DNA of 53,258 bases. Source: Solobacterium sp. (GTDB lineage: Bacteria > Bacillota_I > Bacilli_A > Erysipelotrichales > Erysipelotrichaceae). Shown here piece by piece: positions 24,077 through 32,169 of the stretch. The stretch is taken from NCBI GenBank assembly GCA_017433125.1, contig JAFRHT010000098.1:1-53258 (forward strand). Reading direction: 5' to 3'. The translations under genes and the position numbers were made by a program. The notes beneath the pieces are model-generated. The model was given only the letters and a program-made list of their open reading frames with translations, had not been told where the DNA came from and searched no databases. How positions within the stretch are numbered: position 1 is the first letter of the stretch; every line of letters starts with the position of its first letter.

Positions 24077-25393
24077 ATGGAATACTTCTTTATCGGCATC
24101 AAAGGAACCGGCATGGCAGCGCTTGCCTGCATGCTTCATGATCTCGGCCACCATGTAACCGGCAGTGATCTGGACAAACATTTCTTCACTGAAGAGGAAC
24201 TGCACAAGCGGAACATTCCGATTTATGATTTCAATCCGGAAAACATCAAGGACAACATGCATGTCATCATCGGCAATGCCTTCCTTGAAGATTTCCCGGA
24301 AGTTCAGGCGGCCCGGGCCAACAAGACATGTGTCTGCGCCCGCTATCATGAATTCGTCGGTGAATTCCTGAAGCCTTACAAGACAGTTGCCTGTGCCGGC
24401 AGCCATGGCAAGTCCACTACTACCGGCATGGTTTCCTGCATGCTTCCGGAAGCCGGCGAAACCGGATGGCTGATCGGTGACGGCGAAGGGCATATCACCA
24501 AGGATACCGTATACTTCGCGCTGGAAGCGGATGAATTCCGCCGCCATTTCCTGGCCTATCATCCGGCATATGCCATTGTGACCAATGTTGATATTGACCA
24601 TGTGGACTACTTCAAGGACAAGGCGGATTACCGCAGTGCCTATGAACAGTTCTCCATGAATGTCACCAAGGGCATGGTTATCTTCGGCGAGGATGAAGAA
24701 GCGAGAATGATGAACCTGAATCCGGACGTGCCGCATTACTGGTATGGTCTGGAGGACAATGATGACATTCAGGCGGTCAATGTGGATGAAAGAAATGATG
24801 GCATGGACTTCGATGTCCTGTTCAATAAGGAATTCTTCGGCCACTTCTCACTGCCGTTTGTCGGCCATCATCTGCTGCTGAATTCCCTCGGCACTATCAG
24901 TGTCGGCATTCTGGAAGGCATGACGGCCGAGCAGATTGAACGCGGCCTGTCCCGCTTTACCGGGGTCAAGCGCAGATTTGTCATTGAGACTGACGGGGAT
25001 GACATCTTCGTTGACGACTATGCGCATCATCCGACCGAGGTTGGTGTTGTTATTGACGCCGCCCACAAGAGATGGCCGGACCGCAAGCTGGTTGCCATCT
25101 TCAAACCGCACCGGGCATCCCGGGTCAAGTACTTTGCGGACGACTTTGCCAGAGCCCTCAAGAAAGCCGACCGGATCTACCTCTGTGACTTCACCAGCAT
25201 TGACGACAAGCAGGATGGTACCAACATTGACATTACTTACCTGCAGGAACGTCTGCCGGAATCTGTCATTCTGACGGAAGATGAAGCCGGTGCAGAAGTA
25301 CTTTCCAAGGAAAAGCCAGCCGTATTCCTGTTCATGTCGAGCAAGGATATTTACTGGCTGGCAAATCTAGTAAAGCGCTCTCATAATTCTTGA
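24077..25393 (+). CDS. murC: UDP-N-acetylmuramate--L-alanine ligase
   Basis: A 438-residue Mur ligase. The UDP-binding loop is GIKGTGMAALA at the N-terminus, the ATP loop is GSHGKSTTTGM (about 114-124), the central domain has EADEFRRHFLAYHP and VTNVDIDHVDYF, and the C-terminal domain has the MurC-specific DDYAHHPTE. It joins L-alanine to UDP-MurNAc in the cytoplasm, the first step of the peptide stem. ATG 24077 is chosen because CAGGAGG lies 7 bases upstream; the frame is open upstream to 24023. The gene sits before ytxG/ytxH-like genes and ccpA as in Bacillus subtilis. Its TGA stop lies inside the -35 box of the next promoter. Confidence 0.96.
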   Translation: MEYFFIGIKGTGMAALACMLHDLGHHVTGSDLDKHFFTEEELHKRNIPIYDFNPENIKDNMHVIIGNAFLEDFPEVQAARANKTCVCARYHEFVGEFLKPYKTVACAGSHGKSTTTGMVSCMLPEAGETGWLIGDGEGHITKDTVYFALEADEFRRHFLAYHPAYAIVTNVDIDHVDYFKDKADYRSAYEQFSMNVTKGMVIFGEDEEARMMNLNPDVPHYWYGLEDNDDIQAVNVDERNDGMDFDVLFNKEFFGHFSLPFVGHHLLLNSLGTISVGILEGMTAEQIERGLSRFTGVKRRFVIETDGDDIFVDDYAHHPTEVGVVIDAAHKRWPDRKLVAIFKPHRASRVKYFADDFARALKKADRIYLCDFTSIDDKQDGTNIDITYLQERLPESVILTEDEAGAEVLSKEKPAVFLFMSSKDIYWLANLVKRSHNS

Positions 25394-25418
25394 AAACTGT
25401 TTCATATTCCCGTATAAT
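25390..25418 (+). promoter_or_regulatory. Strong promoter overlapping the murC stop
   Basis: TTGAAA (25390-25395), a 17-base spacer and a perfect TATAAT (25413-25418). The murC stop TGA (25391-25393) is part of the -35 hexamer. Confidence 0.85.
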
Positions 25419-25443
25419 GTCCATGAAAGAGAGAGGCACTTTT

Positions 25444-25857
25444 ATGGATGAACTGATTATTGCCTTAAAAAACGTATCAGAGCAGTTCCTGCCTATTTTG
25501 GGCGCGGTTGCTCTGATTTTTCTTTGCATTCTGCTGAAGAAGGTCTGGAAGCTGATTGACCAGCTGACGGTAACGATCGCTTCCATTGATCCGACCATCA
25601 AGCTGGCAAACCAGAGTATTGAGAAGGTCCAGGCCCCGCTGGATACGGTGGTGAAGCTGAGCCACACGATCGATGATGCCCGGGACAAGACCGTTGACAG
25701 CATTTCCAAGGCAGCGGCCTATGCCAGTGAGAATCTGGAGACTTTGAAGGAAAAAGTGCAGGAAAAGCGGCAGCCGGCGGATACCGGTACCGTTGTTGTG
25801 GACACATATCCGCAGACAGAAAATAACAACGCAAAGGAGGACGGAGAAAATGTGTGA
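25444..25857 (+). CDS. DUF948/YtxG-like membrane protein
   Basis: A 137-residue protein. One membrane helix (about 15-34, LPILGAVALIFLCILLKKVW) is followed by a helical cytoplasmic region with regularly spaced hydrophobic residues (SIDPTIKLANQSIEKV, VVKLSHTIDDARDK). The layout matches the YtxG/DUF948 family of general stress-related proteins in Firmicutes. Location directly after murC and before a YtxH-like gene repeats the Bacillus subtilis murC-ytxG-ytxH order. AGAGAGG precedes ATG 25444; the frame is open upstream to 25390 without a ribosome site. It overlaps the next gene by 8 bases. Molecular function is not known. Confidence 0.78.
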   Translation: MDELIIALKNVSEQFLPILGAVALIFLCILLKKVWKLIDQLTVTIASIDPTIKLANQSIEKVQAPLDTVVKLSHTIDDARDKTVDSISKAAAYASENLETLKEKVQEKRQPADTGTVVVDTYPQTENNNAKEDGENV

Positions 25858-26659
25858 CGATAAGAACCTGAAGGATGAACTGAAGGAAACTGCTGAAGAG
25901 ACAGTGGAAGAAGTTAAGGAATCCGCAGAAGAACTGAAGGACGCGGCAGCGGATGCGGCGGATGATATCAAAGATGCAGTTGATGATATCAAGGATGCGG
26001 CCGCTGACAAGGTTGATGACATCAAGACGGAATTCCATGATCTGACCGAAGAGGATGAACCGATCGAAGCCATCGAAAAGACGGTTGAGAACCTGCGCCG
26101 CAAGATCCAGGAACTCAATGCCGGCAAGGAAGATGATGAGAAGGAACTGAATATTCCGGAATTCAAGCTCAGTGAGGAGCAGAAGGATAAGATCGAGGAG
26201 ATCAAGGAATCGGCCGAATCATCTTTCAAGGATATCAAGGAAAAGGCGGCCAATGCCATCAATGATAACCCGGAGATTGCCAAGACCCTTGATTTCCTGC
26301 GTGCCAATGCCATTAAGGCAATTGATGTTGCCCGGGACAAGATCGAAGACCTGCGCAGTGATCCGGGTGTGCAGAAAAATCTGAGCGATGCCGGCGAGAA
26401 AGCCAGAAAAGTCGGTGAGGAAGCCAGAAAGGCAGTTGACAATGTTCTGACAGAAGAAAAGAAGGAAGCCCTGCAGCAGAATCTGAACAAGGCCTCCGAG
26501 TCTGTCAGGGAAGGGGCCAAGGCGGTCAAGGAATCCGTCAATGAATTCATCAGCCGTCCGGAAGTGGCACAGACGCTCGACAAGGCCCGGGAAAATGTCA
26601 GGGATCTGGCTGACAAGGGGACAGAAGCGATCAAGAACCTGCTGAAAAAAGACCAGTAA
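25850..26659 (+). CDS. YtxH/LEA-like amphipathic helical protein
   Basis: A 269-residue, highly charged, nearly all-helical protein. It is built of 11-mer-like repeats rich in Ala, Lys, Glu and Asp (for example DAAADAADDIKDAVDDIKDA near residues 30-50 and EKARKVGEEARKAVDN). It has no membrane helix or signal peptide. Such patterns occur in late-embryogenesis-abundant and apolipoprotein-like proteins and in YtxH-type stress proteins, which protect membranes or proteins. Position after the YtxG-like gene (8-base overlap, GGAGG before ATG 25850) supports the YtxH comparison, although YtxH has an N-terminal membrane helix that is missing here. Role in stress tolerance is inference. Confidence 0.7.
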   Translation: MCDDKNLKDELKETAEETVEEVKESAEELKDAAADAADDIKDAVDDIKDAAADKVDDIKTEFHDLTEEDEPIEAIEKTVENLRRKIQELNAGKEDDEKELNIPEFKLSEEQKDKIEEIKESAESSFKDIKEKAANAINDNPEIAKTLDFLRANAIKAIDVARDKIEDLRSDPGVQKNLSDAGEKARKVGEEARKAVDNVLTEEKKEALQQNLNKASESVREGAKAVKESVNEFISRPEVAQTLDKARENVRDLADKGTEAIKNLLKKDQ

Positions 26660-26684
26660 TTTATAACGCGGAAAGGGGACAGTT

Positions 26685-27677
26685 ATGAAAAGGGTTACGA
26701 TTTATGATGTAGCTAAAGAAGCCGGTGTCTCACTGGCCACTGTTTCTCGCGTGATCAATGGCAGTAATGTAGTCAAGGAACCGACCAGGGAACGGGTGGA
26801 GGCCGCAATCGAAAAACTCGGATACAAGCCGAACGCGATTGCCCAGGGCCTTGCCCTGCAGAAGACCACAACCATTGCCCTGGTTGTTCCGGAAGCCAGT
26901 TTTACCTACACGGGACAGATCATCAACGGTCTCATCGATGTAGCGAAGATTTACAACTACAACATCATGCTTCATACGATCACCGAGGGCATTACCGAGA
27001 TCGGAGATATCATTGAGGATATCATCAAATCGAGAGTGGACGGTGTTATCTTGTACAATGACAAACTGATGATTTCGGAAATGGAAGAACTGTCCAAGTA
27101 CAATATTCCGATCGTTGTCATCGGCAACCGGGTCAATGCGGATAATGTCTGCTGTGTTTACGTGGATGTCGAAAAGGCAATTTACGAACTGACGCTGAAA
27201 TACCTTGAGGAAGACAAGAAGGAGATTGCGATCATCGAAGACCGCAAGAACCGCTATACAACCGCACAGATGGTCAGCGGTGCCAAAAAGGCATTCGCAA
27301 CGAAGGGACTCGAATTCACGAATTTCCTGCGGATTCCGGCCGATGCCAGAACATCTTATGAGTTCCTTGGCCGCTGGTTCCGCGATCACCGCTACGATGT
27401 GGTGATCGGCAACCGTGACTCCCAGGCCATGGCCATTGTGAACACGGCAAGGGAAAACGGCATCAGCATTCCGGATGAGATGGAAGTCGTTTGTGTGATT
27501 GACACGAAGTACAATGCCATGATGCGGCCGCAGATCTCCAGTTTCTCCATTCCGAGTTATGATCTCGGGGCAGTATCGATGCGGGTTATGACAAAGATGC
27601 TGCAGAATACCGGTGATTTTGACCGGCTGATTGAGCTCAGCTATCTGTTTACACCGCGCCAGACAACCAAGAATTGA
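26685..27677 (+). CDS. ccpA: LacI/GalR-family regulator, probable catabolite control protein CcpA
   Basis: A 330-residue regulator. The N-terminal helix-turn-helix is TIYDVAKEAGVSLATVSRVI (residues 4-23), with the hinge region KLGYKPNAIAQGLA. The C-terminal periplasmic-binding-like domain has the CcpA-like MMRPQISSFSIPSYDLGAV and AMRLLTK-like VSMRVMTKML. Overall resemblance to Bacillus CcpA is strong by eye. The synteny murC-ytxG-ytxH-(…)-ccpA-(…)-tyrS matches Bacillus subtilis. CcpA binds cre sites with HPr-Ser-P and controls carbon use. AAAGGGGA lies about 7 bases before ATG 26685. No effector-contact residues were checked, so a sugar-specific LacI member remains possible. Confidence 0.82.
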   Translation: MKRVTIYDVAKEAGVSLATVSRVINGSNVVKEPTRERVEAAIEKLGYKPNAIAQGLALQKTTTIALVVPEASFTYTGQIINGLIDVAKIYNYNIMLHTITEGITEIGDIIEDIIKSRVDGVILYNDKLMISEMEELSKYNIPIVVIGNRVNADNVCCVYVDVEKAIYELTLKYLEEDKKEIAIIEDRKNRYTTAQMVSGAKKAFATKGLEFTNFLRIPADARTSYEFLGRWFRDHRYDVVIGNRDSQAMAIVNTARENGISIPDEMEVVCVIDTKYNAMMRPQISSFSIPSYDLGAVSMRVMTKMLQNTGDFDRLIELSYLFTPRQTTKN

Positions 27678-27701
27678 CATTCGGCGCAAAAACGGTATAG
27701 T
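27674..27701 (+). promoter_or_regulatory. Promoter of the tyrS T-box transcript
   Basis: Perfect TTGACA (27674-27679), a 16-base spacer and TATAGT (27696-27701). The ccpA stop TGA (27675-27677) lies inside the -35 hexamer. Confidence 0.85.
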
Positions 27702-27707
27702 TGTTCA

Positions 27708-27930
27708 TAAGCGATGAACAGAACAAGTATCCTGAGGCGCAGCCTTCAGAGAGGTTCCGGTTGGTGCAAGGAACCGGCGCAAATCCGGAGAATACATCTG
27801 GGAGCTTCCTGTCTCAAAAGGCAGGGCGTGTTCCCCTGCGTTAAAGGGAGAGATGAGCGCATGATTTCGGTCATGAACTAAGGTGGTACCGCGCTGAGGC
27901 GTCCTTAGAATTTAAGGACGCCTTTAAAAA
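27708..27930 (+). promoter_or_regulatory. Tyrosine T-box riboswitch leader
   Basis: A T-box leader before tyrS. The specifier region GAATACATC carries the tyrosine codon TAC at 27793-27795. The universal T-box sequence AAGGTGGTACCGCG is at 27880-27893. The terminator stem GGCGTCCTTA/TAAGGACGCC follows at 27898-27922. Uncharged tRNA-Tyr pairs with the specifier and T-box bulge, stabilises the antiterminator and allows tyrS transcription; charged tRNA permits termination. The start is set from the promoter, so it is approximate. Confidence 0.95.
27898..27930 (+). terminator. T-box attenuator terminator
   Basis: 10-bp perfect stem GGCGTCCTTA/TAAGGACGCC with loop GAATT, followed by TTTAAAAA. The T-run is short for a terminator, but position and pairing fit the T-box mechanism. 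Confidence 0.85.
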
Positions 27931-27952
27931 TGCGTCCGGGAGGAAAAAGAAC

Positions 27953-29206
27953 ATGGATTTTCTTGAAGAACTTGAATGGCGGGGACTCGTCAAGGATGTC
28001 ACGGATCTGGAAGGACTCCGGGAACAGCTGAAGACCAAGACAACCTGCTACGTCGGTATTGACCCGACAGCTGACAGCCTGCACATCGGGCATCTGCAGC
28101 AGGTGCTGCTGCTGATGCGTTATCAGAAAGCCGGACACAAGGTCATCGCGCTCATGGGCGGCGGTACCGGTATGATCGGTGATCCCCGGCCGACAACTGA
28201 ACGGCGGCTGATTACCCTGGAAGAAGTGGCGCACAATGTCGAGTGCATCCGCGGCCAGGTCGGCAAATTCGTTGATTTCTCCGATCCGGAAAAGGGTATC
28301 ATGGTGAACAACTTTGACTGGCTCGGAAATATCTCCATCCTGCATTTCCTGCGTGACTACGGCAAGCACTTCAATGTCGCCAACATGCTGAAGAAGGATA
28401 CCATTGCCAAGCGTCTGGAAACCGGTATTTCCTTTACCGAATTCTCCTATACTATCCTGCAGGCTCTTGACTGGCTGAAGCTGTATCAGAATTACAACTG
28501 CCAGATCCAGTTCGGCGGCAGTGACCAGTGGGGCAACCTGGTATCCGGCACGGACCTGATCAAGGCAATCTGCGGCGATGATGCCAAGGTCTTCGGCATT
28601 ACTTCACCGCTGATCACAAAGGCTGACGGTTCCAAGTTCGGCAAGAGTGAAGGCGGAAATGTCTGGCTGGATCCGGAAAAGACCAGTGCGTATGAGTTCT
28701 ACCAGTTCTGGGTCAATGTCGGTGACGCGGAAATCTGCACGTTGCTGCGCAGACTCTCCATGCGTGATCCGGAAGAAATCATGAAGCTTGAGGAAAGTGT
28801 CAGGACCGAACCGGAGAAGCGTCTGGCCCAGAAGGCCCTGGCCGAAGAACTGACCGCGATCGTTCATGGTCCGGAAGGCCTGGCCAAGGCGCAGAAGATC
28901 ACGGAAACACTGTTCAGCGGCTCCATCATGGACCTGACGGCTGATGAACTGCGGGAAGGCCTGAAAGACGCAGCCAAGTGTGAAGTGGAAGACGGCATGC
29001 CGCTGATCGATGCGATGATCGCTGCCGGGGCAGCCACTTCCAGAAGAGACGCCCGCCAGCTGATCGATCAGGGTTCCGTGCAGCTGAACGGTGAAAAGGT
29101 TACGGCTACCGACACGGTTCTGAATGTGGCGGATTCGGTTGACCATGACTTCAGTATTCTGAAGAAGGGCAAGCGGAATTACTTCGTCCTCGATTTCAAA
29201 AAGTAA
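27953..29206 (+). CDS. tyrS: Tyrosyl-tRNA synthetase
   Basis: A 417-residue class I synthetase of the bacterial TyrS type. The HIGH motif is His44-Ile-Gly-His47, the KMSKS counterpart is KFGKS (228-232), and tyrosine/ATP-site motifs such as GIDPTADSLHIGHL and QFGGSDQWGN are present. The C-terminal S4-like domain (about 350-415) has SRRDARQLIDQGSVQLNG. It charges tRNA-Tyr. GGGAGG precedes ATG 27953. The T-box leader confirms regulation by uncharged tRNA-Tyr. A strong terminator follows, so it is monocistronic. Confidence 0.97.
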   Translation: MDFLEELEWRGLVKDVTDLEGLREQLKTKTTCYVGIDPTADSLHIGHLQQVLLLMRYQKAGHKVIALMGGGTGMIGDPRPTTERRLITLEEVAHNVECIRGQVGKFVDFSDPEKGIMVNNFDWLGNISILHFLRDYGKHFNVANMLKKDTIAKRLETGISFTEFSYTILQALDWLKLYQNYNCQIQFGGSDQWGNLVSGTDLIKAICGDDAKVFGITSPLITKADGSKFGKSEGGNVWLDPEKTSAYEFYQFWVNVGDAEICTLLRRLSMRDPEEIMKLEESVRTEPEKRLAQKALAEELTAIVHGPEGLAKAQKITETLFSGSIMDLTADELREGLKDAAKCEVEDGMPLIDAMIAAGAATSRRDARQLIDQGSVQLNGEKVTATDTVLNVADSVDHDFSILKKGKRNYFVLDFKK

Positions 29207-29213
29207 GCTAAGG

Positions 29214-29242
29214 AAATACGCCTGTTATCAGGCGTATTTTTT
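29214..29242 (+). terminator. Terminator after tyrS
   Basis: 11-bp perfect stem AAATACGCCTG/CAGGCGTATTT (29214-29239) with loop TTAT and continuing Ts to 29242. Confidence 0.92.
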
Positions 29243-29249
29243 ATGACTA

Positions 29250-29258
29250 TGGTATAAT
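29250..29258 (+). promoter_or_regulatory. Extended -10 promoter for the lipoprotein-flippase-pseudouridine synthase operon
   Basis: TGG-TATAAT (29250-29258), directly after the tyrS terminator. The leader would be about 10 bases and includes GAGG. Confidence 0.65.
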
Positions 29259-29274
29259 CGTCTCTGAGGTTAAG

Positions 29275-29823
29275 ATGAGACGATTTTTTCTTGTGATTCT
29301 GACTGCGGTTGTGCTGTGCGGGTGCACACCGAACCAAGGCAGTGATGCAAATGCAGCCCAGACAGCCTATGAGAGCTATTACCAGGCGATAGAGGAGAAC
29401 GGACGTTTTCAGAATTCGTCGCTTTATTATGATATCAGTGCGGAAATGACAGTACTGCCGGACGGCACACACAGTTATTATATTTTCCTGGACAACGTGC
29501 AGATTGCCATGTATGACGTCGTCATGCTGGCAGTGGAAGGCGACCAGTTGTATGCCGATACCGGCAAGATGATGCCCAGCATCGGTATTTTTGACAATAC
29601 TGACGTGAACCTGATCCCGTTCCAGTCCAATCCGGCTGCCGGTTATGCCCGCGGTCTGATGATTTCAGGAAACTGTGAGGAAGATGAAGTGGAACTGAAG
29701 ATCCTGGTGGAGTGGAAGGACAAGACCAGGGAGAAGATGAACCGGGAGTTTTTGTCCCTGATTCTGAATATGAACGGTGTTTCCTATCCGGAAAAATCGA
29801 TTGAAGAGGGCGGTACAGAATGA
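29275..29823 (+). CDS. Small predicted lipoprotein of unknown function
   Basis: A 182-residue protein with signal peptide RRFFLVILTAVVLCGC; lipobox LCGC places the lipid anchor at Cys17. The mature domain has a Tyr-rich N-terminal part (YESYYQAIEENGRF), then strands such as GTHSYYIFLDNVQIAMYDV near 63-81. I do not recognise the family. The stop overlaps the flippase start (ATGA), so it may be an accessory of the cell-wall precursor flippase, but this is only context. It shares the lipoprotein layout of the gene at 22412. Confidence 0.78.
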   Translation: MRRFFLVILTAVVLCGCTPNQGSDANAAQTAYESYYQAIEENGRFQNSSLYYDISAEMTVLPDGTHSYYIFLDNVQIAMYDVVMLAVEGDQLYADTGKMMPSIGIFDNTDVNLIPFQSNPAAGYARGLMISGNCEEDEVELKILVEWKDKTREKMNREFLSLILNMNGVSYPEKSIEEGGTE

Positions 29824-31463
29824 CGGAGAAGACTGCCAGCAGAGCCAAGCAGTCCTTTATTGCCGGATCACTGACCAGTTCAGCCGGTGTTTTCCTGGCC
29901 AAGACGATCGGGCTTTTTTATGTTGTTCCGTTTACAGCCCTGGCCGGTACGGAAAACATGTCCTTTTATTCTGCAGCTTATACATATTACAATGTTCTGC
30001 TGCAGATCTGCTCAGCCGGCCTGCCTTATGCCATTTCTGCCATTGTGGCCAAATATGCCAACCGGGACGACTATAAGACGGTTGTCCTGGTCCGCAGGCT
30101 GTCTACGGCGATTCTGAGTGTATCCGGCTTTTTTATGGCGATCCTGTTTGTGCTGATTTCCAGTTCACAGGCCAGAAAGATCCTCGGTGCCGGGGCCAGT
30201 CCGGAAGATATCACGATACTGATCAACTGCTTCAAGGTTCTTGCCGTGGCCCTGTTCCTGGTACCGGTGCTGTATTCCTACCGGGGGTTCTATCAGGGGC
30301 TGAAGGATCTGAAGGTTTACGCTGATTCACAGGTGCTGGAACAGTTTGCCAGAGTCGGCAGCCTGCTGGGACTGGGCTTTATCCTGGTAAGGATTCTGCG
30401 CATGAACCGGATCTGGGCGATCTATATGGCTATCCTGGCGACGAGTATCGGAGCCCTGGCTTCCATTATCTACTATGTCCGGTATGACCACCGTCATTAC
30501 GGGCCGATTGCCCGGGCTGCCCGGGCCCAGACAAAGGATCCGGTTGAGACAAGGGAAATCCTGATTGAGATCTTCGCTTTCGGGGTGCCGTATCTCCTGT
30601 CCTCGATCCTGGGCAATACCCAGACACTGATCAATACACGCTATTTCATTACAACGGCTACACAGCTGGGTATGGATTACAATGCGGCCAAGCTGGTTTA
30701 CGGCATAATTGAAATGCAGTGCGACAAGCTGGCTTCCATTCCGCAGGTGCTCGGCATCGGGTTCTCTGCCGGTATTGTGCCGTATATGACCATTGCCCTG
30801 GAAAACCAGAATATGGAAGAGCTGCGGAAGAATATCCGTGACTGTCTGGATACCGTGCTTTATATCGGTGTGCCGATCTGCTTTGCGATGGCCATGCTGT
30901 CGCGGTCTGTATATTTCGTCATGTACGGCGGCCAGACCATGGACTACGGCGGAACCTGCCTGGCGGTATACAGCCTGCTGGCCCTGTGCACAACCCTGAC
31001 CCCCATCTGCAACTCCATGATGATGACCCTGCATCTGCGCCGGGAAGTGATTTTCTATCTTTGTGTCGGCTTTGTGGTCAAGTGCGTTTCGTTCTACCCG
31101 CTGCTGAAGTATACCGGCTATACCGGCGCGATTACATCCAGTGTTCTGACTTCATTGACGATTATCTATCTGGATCTGGCCAAGCTGAACAACCGCTATG
31201 GGGCTACATACCAGGCGACCGGGCGGCGGCTGGTGAAAATCCTGCTGGCCTGCTTCTGCATGAATGCCGTCTTTGTACTGTTCCGGCTGGTTGGATTTAC
31301 GATCAGCGAATCCTCACGGATGATCGCGCTGGTACAGCTGGGCATTCAGGGTATCTGCGGTATGGCTGTCTATCTGTACATGACCAATCTCATGAAGGTT
31401 CCGCAGGCCATTTTCCACAAGTCACTCGGAGAGATTGCCCGGAGGATGATGCGGCGTGGCTGA
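29820..31463 (+). CDS. murJ: MOP-family lipid flippase, MurJ/YtgP-SpoVB-like
   Basis: A 547-residue polytopic membrane protein with about 14 hydrophobic helices. The N-terminal pattern SFIAGSLTSSAGVFLAKTIGLFYVVPF and the GFYQGLKDLKVYADSQVLEQ segment (about 158-177) are characteristic of the SpoVB/YtgP branch of the MOP superfamily. YtgP (MurJ) flips lipid II across the membrane. In Bacillus, ytgP is next to an rsuA-like pseudouridine synthase gene, as here (8-base overlap). It is co-transcribed with the preceding lipoprotein. A general polysaccharide flippase is the alternative, but context favours MurJ. Confidence 0.86.
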   Translation: MTEKTASRAKQSFIAGSLTSSAGVFLAKTIGLFYVVPFTALAGTENMSFYSAAYTYYNVLLQICSAGLPYAISAIVAKYANRDDYKTVVLVRRLSTAILSVSGFFMAILFVLISSSQARKILGAGASPEDITILINCFKVLAVALFLVPVLYSYRGFYQGLKDLKVYADSQVLEQFARVGSLLGLGFILVRILRMNRIWAIYMAILATSIGALASIIYYVRYDHRHYGPIARAARAQTKDPVETREILIEIFAFGVPYLLSSILGNTQTLINTRYFITTATQLGMDYNAAKLVYGIIEMQCDKLASIPQVLGIGFSAGIVPYMTIALENQNMEELRKNIRDCLDTVLYIGVPICFAMAMLSRSVYFVMYGGQTMDYGGTCLAVYSLLALCTTLTPICNSMMMTLHLRREVIFYLCVGFVVKCVSFYPLLKYTGYTGAITSSVLTSLTIIYLDLAKLNNRYGATYQATGRRLVKILLACFCMNAVFVLFRLVGFTISESSRMIALVQLGIQGICGMAVYLYMTNLMKVPQAIFHKSLGEIARRMMRRG

Positions 31464-32169
31464 GCAGGGAATGCGGCTTGACAAACTGCTGGCTGCCAGC
31501 GGTTATGGTTCCCGCAATGATGTCAAAAAACTGATCAGGAACGGTCTGGTCAGTGTGGATGGGATGACTGTCCGCAGTGCGGATCTGAAAGTCAGGCCGG
31601 ATATACAGGAGATCCGGGTGGATGATCAGCCTGTTATCTACGAGAAATACCATTATTTCATGCTGAACAAGCCGGCAGGTTATATCAGTGCCACCAGCGG
31701 CGGCGGGCCTACGGTACTGGATCTGATTGATGAACCGTACCGGGATCTTTTTCCCTGCGGCCGGTTGGATAAGGATACCGAAGGACTTCTGCTGATTACC
31801 GATGACGGACCGCTGGCGCATGAGCTGCTGTCACCGCGCCATCACGTTGAAAAAGAATATGAAGTCCGGCTCAGGAATCCGTTTGACCAGGCTTATGCGG
31901 AAATGTTCGCGGCCGGGATGACCTTGCCTGACGGTACGGTATTTCAGCCGGCCCGGCTGATACAGACAGGGGAAAACACCTGCCGCATCATATTGCATGA
32001 GGGCAAATACCATGAGATCAAACGGATGTTCCTGGCAGCGGGCAATGAGGTTGTCTATCTGCGCCGGATCCGCATGAAAAACCTGGAGCTCGATGAATCC
32101 CTGGCTCCAGGTGAATACAGAAAACTGAGTGAAGAAGAAACAGCTGGTCTCAGAGCACTGCTGCGCTGA
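31456..32169 (+). CDS. RsuA/RluB-family pseudouridine synthase
   Basis: A 237-residue protein with an N-terminal S4 domain (MRLDKLLAASGYGSRNDVKK region, residues 6-25) and a pseudouridine synthase domain with catalytic motif GRLDKDTEGLLLITDDG. The catalytic aspartate is in GRLD. Family members modify 16S rRNA (RsuA) or 23S rRNA. GTG 31456 is chosen because GGAGG lies 10 bases upstream; ATG 31471, which fits the usual family start, is the alternative. It overlaps the flippase gene by 8 bases. Its 3' end overlaps the convergent ispH gene by 20 bases. Confidence 0.9.
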   Translation: MAEQGMRLDKLLAASGYGSRNDVKKLIRNGLVSVDGMTVRSADLKVRPDIQEIRVDDQPVIYEKYHYFMLNKPAGYISATSGGGPTVLDLIDEPYRDLFPCGRLDKDTEGLLLITDDGPLAHELLSPRHHVEKEYEVRLRNPFDQAYAEMFAAGMTLPDGTVFQPARLIQTGENTCRIILHEGKYHEIKRMFLAAGNEVVYLRRIRMKNLELDESLAPGEYRKLSEEETAGLRALLR

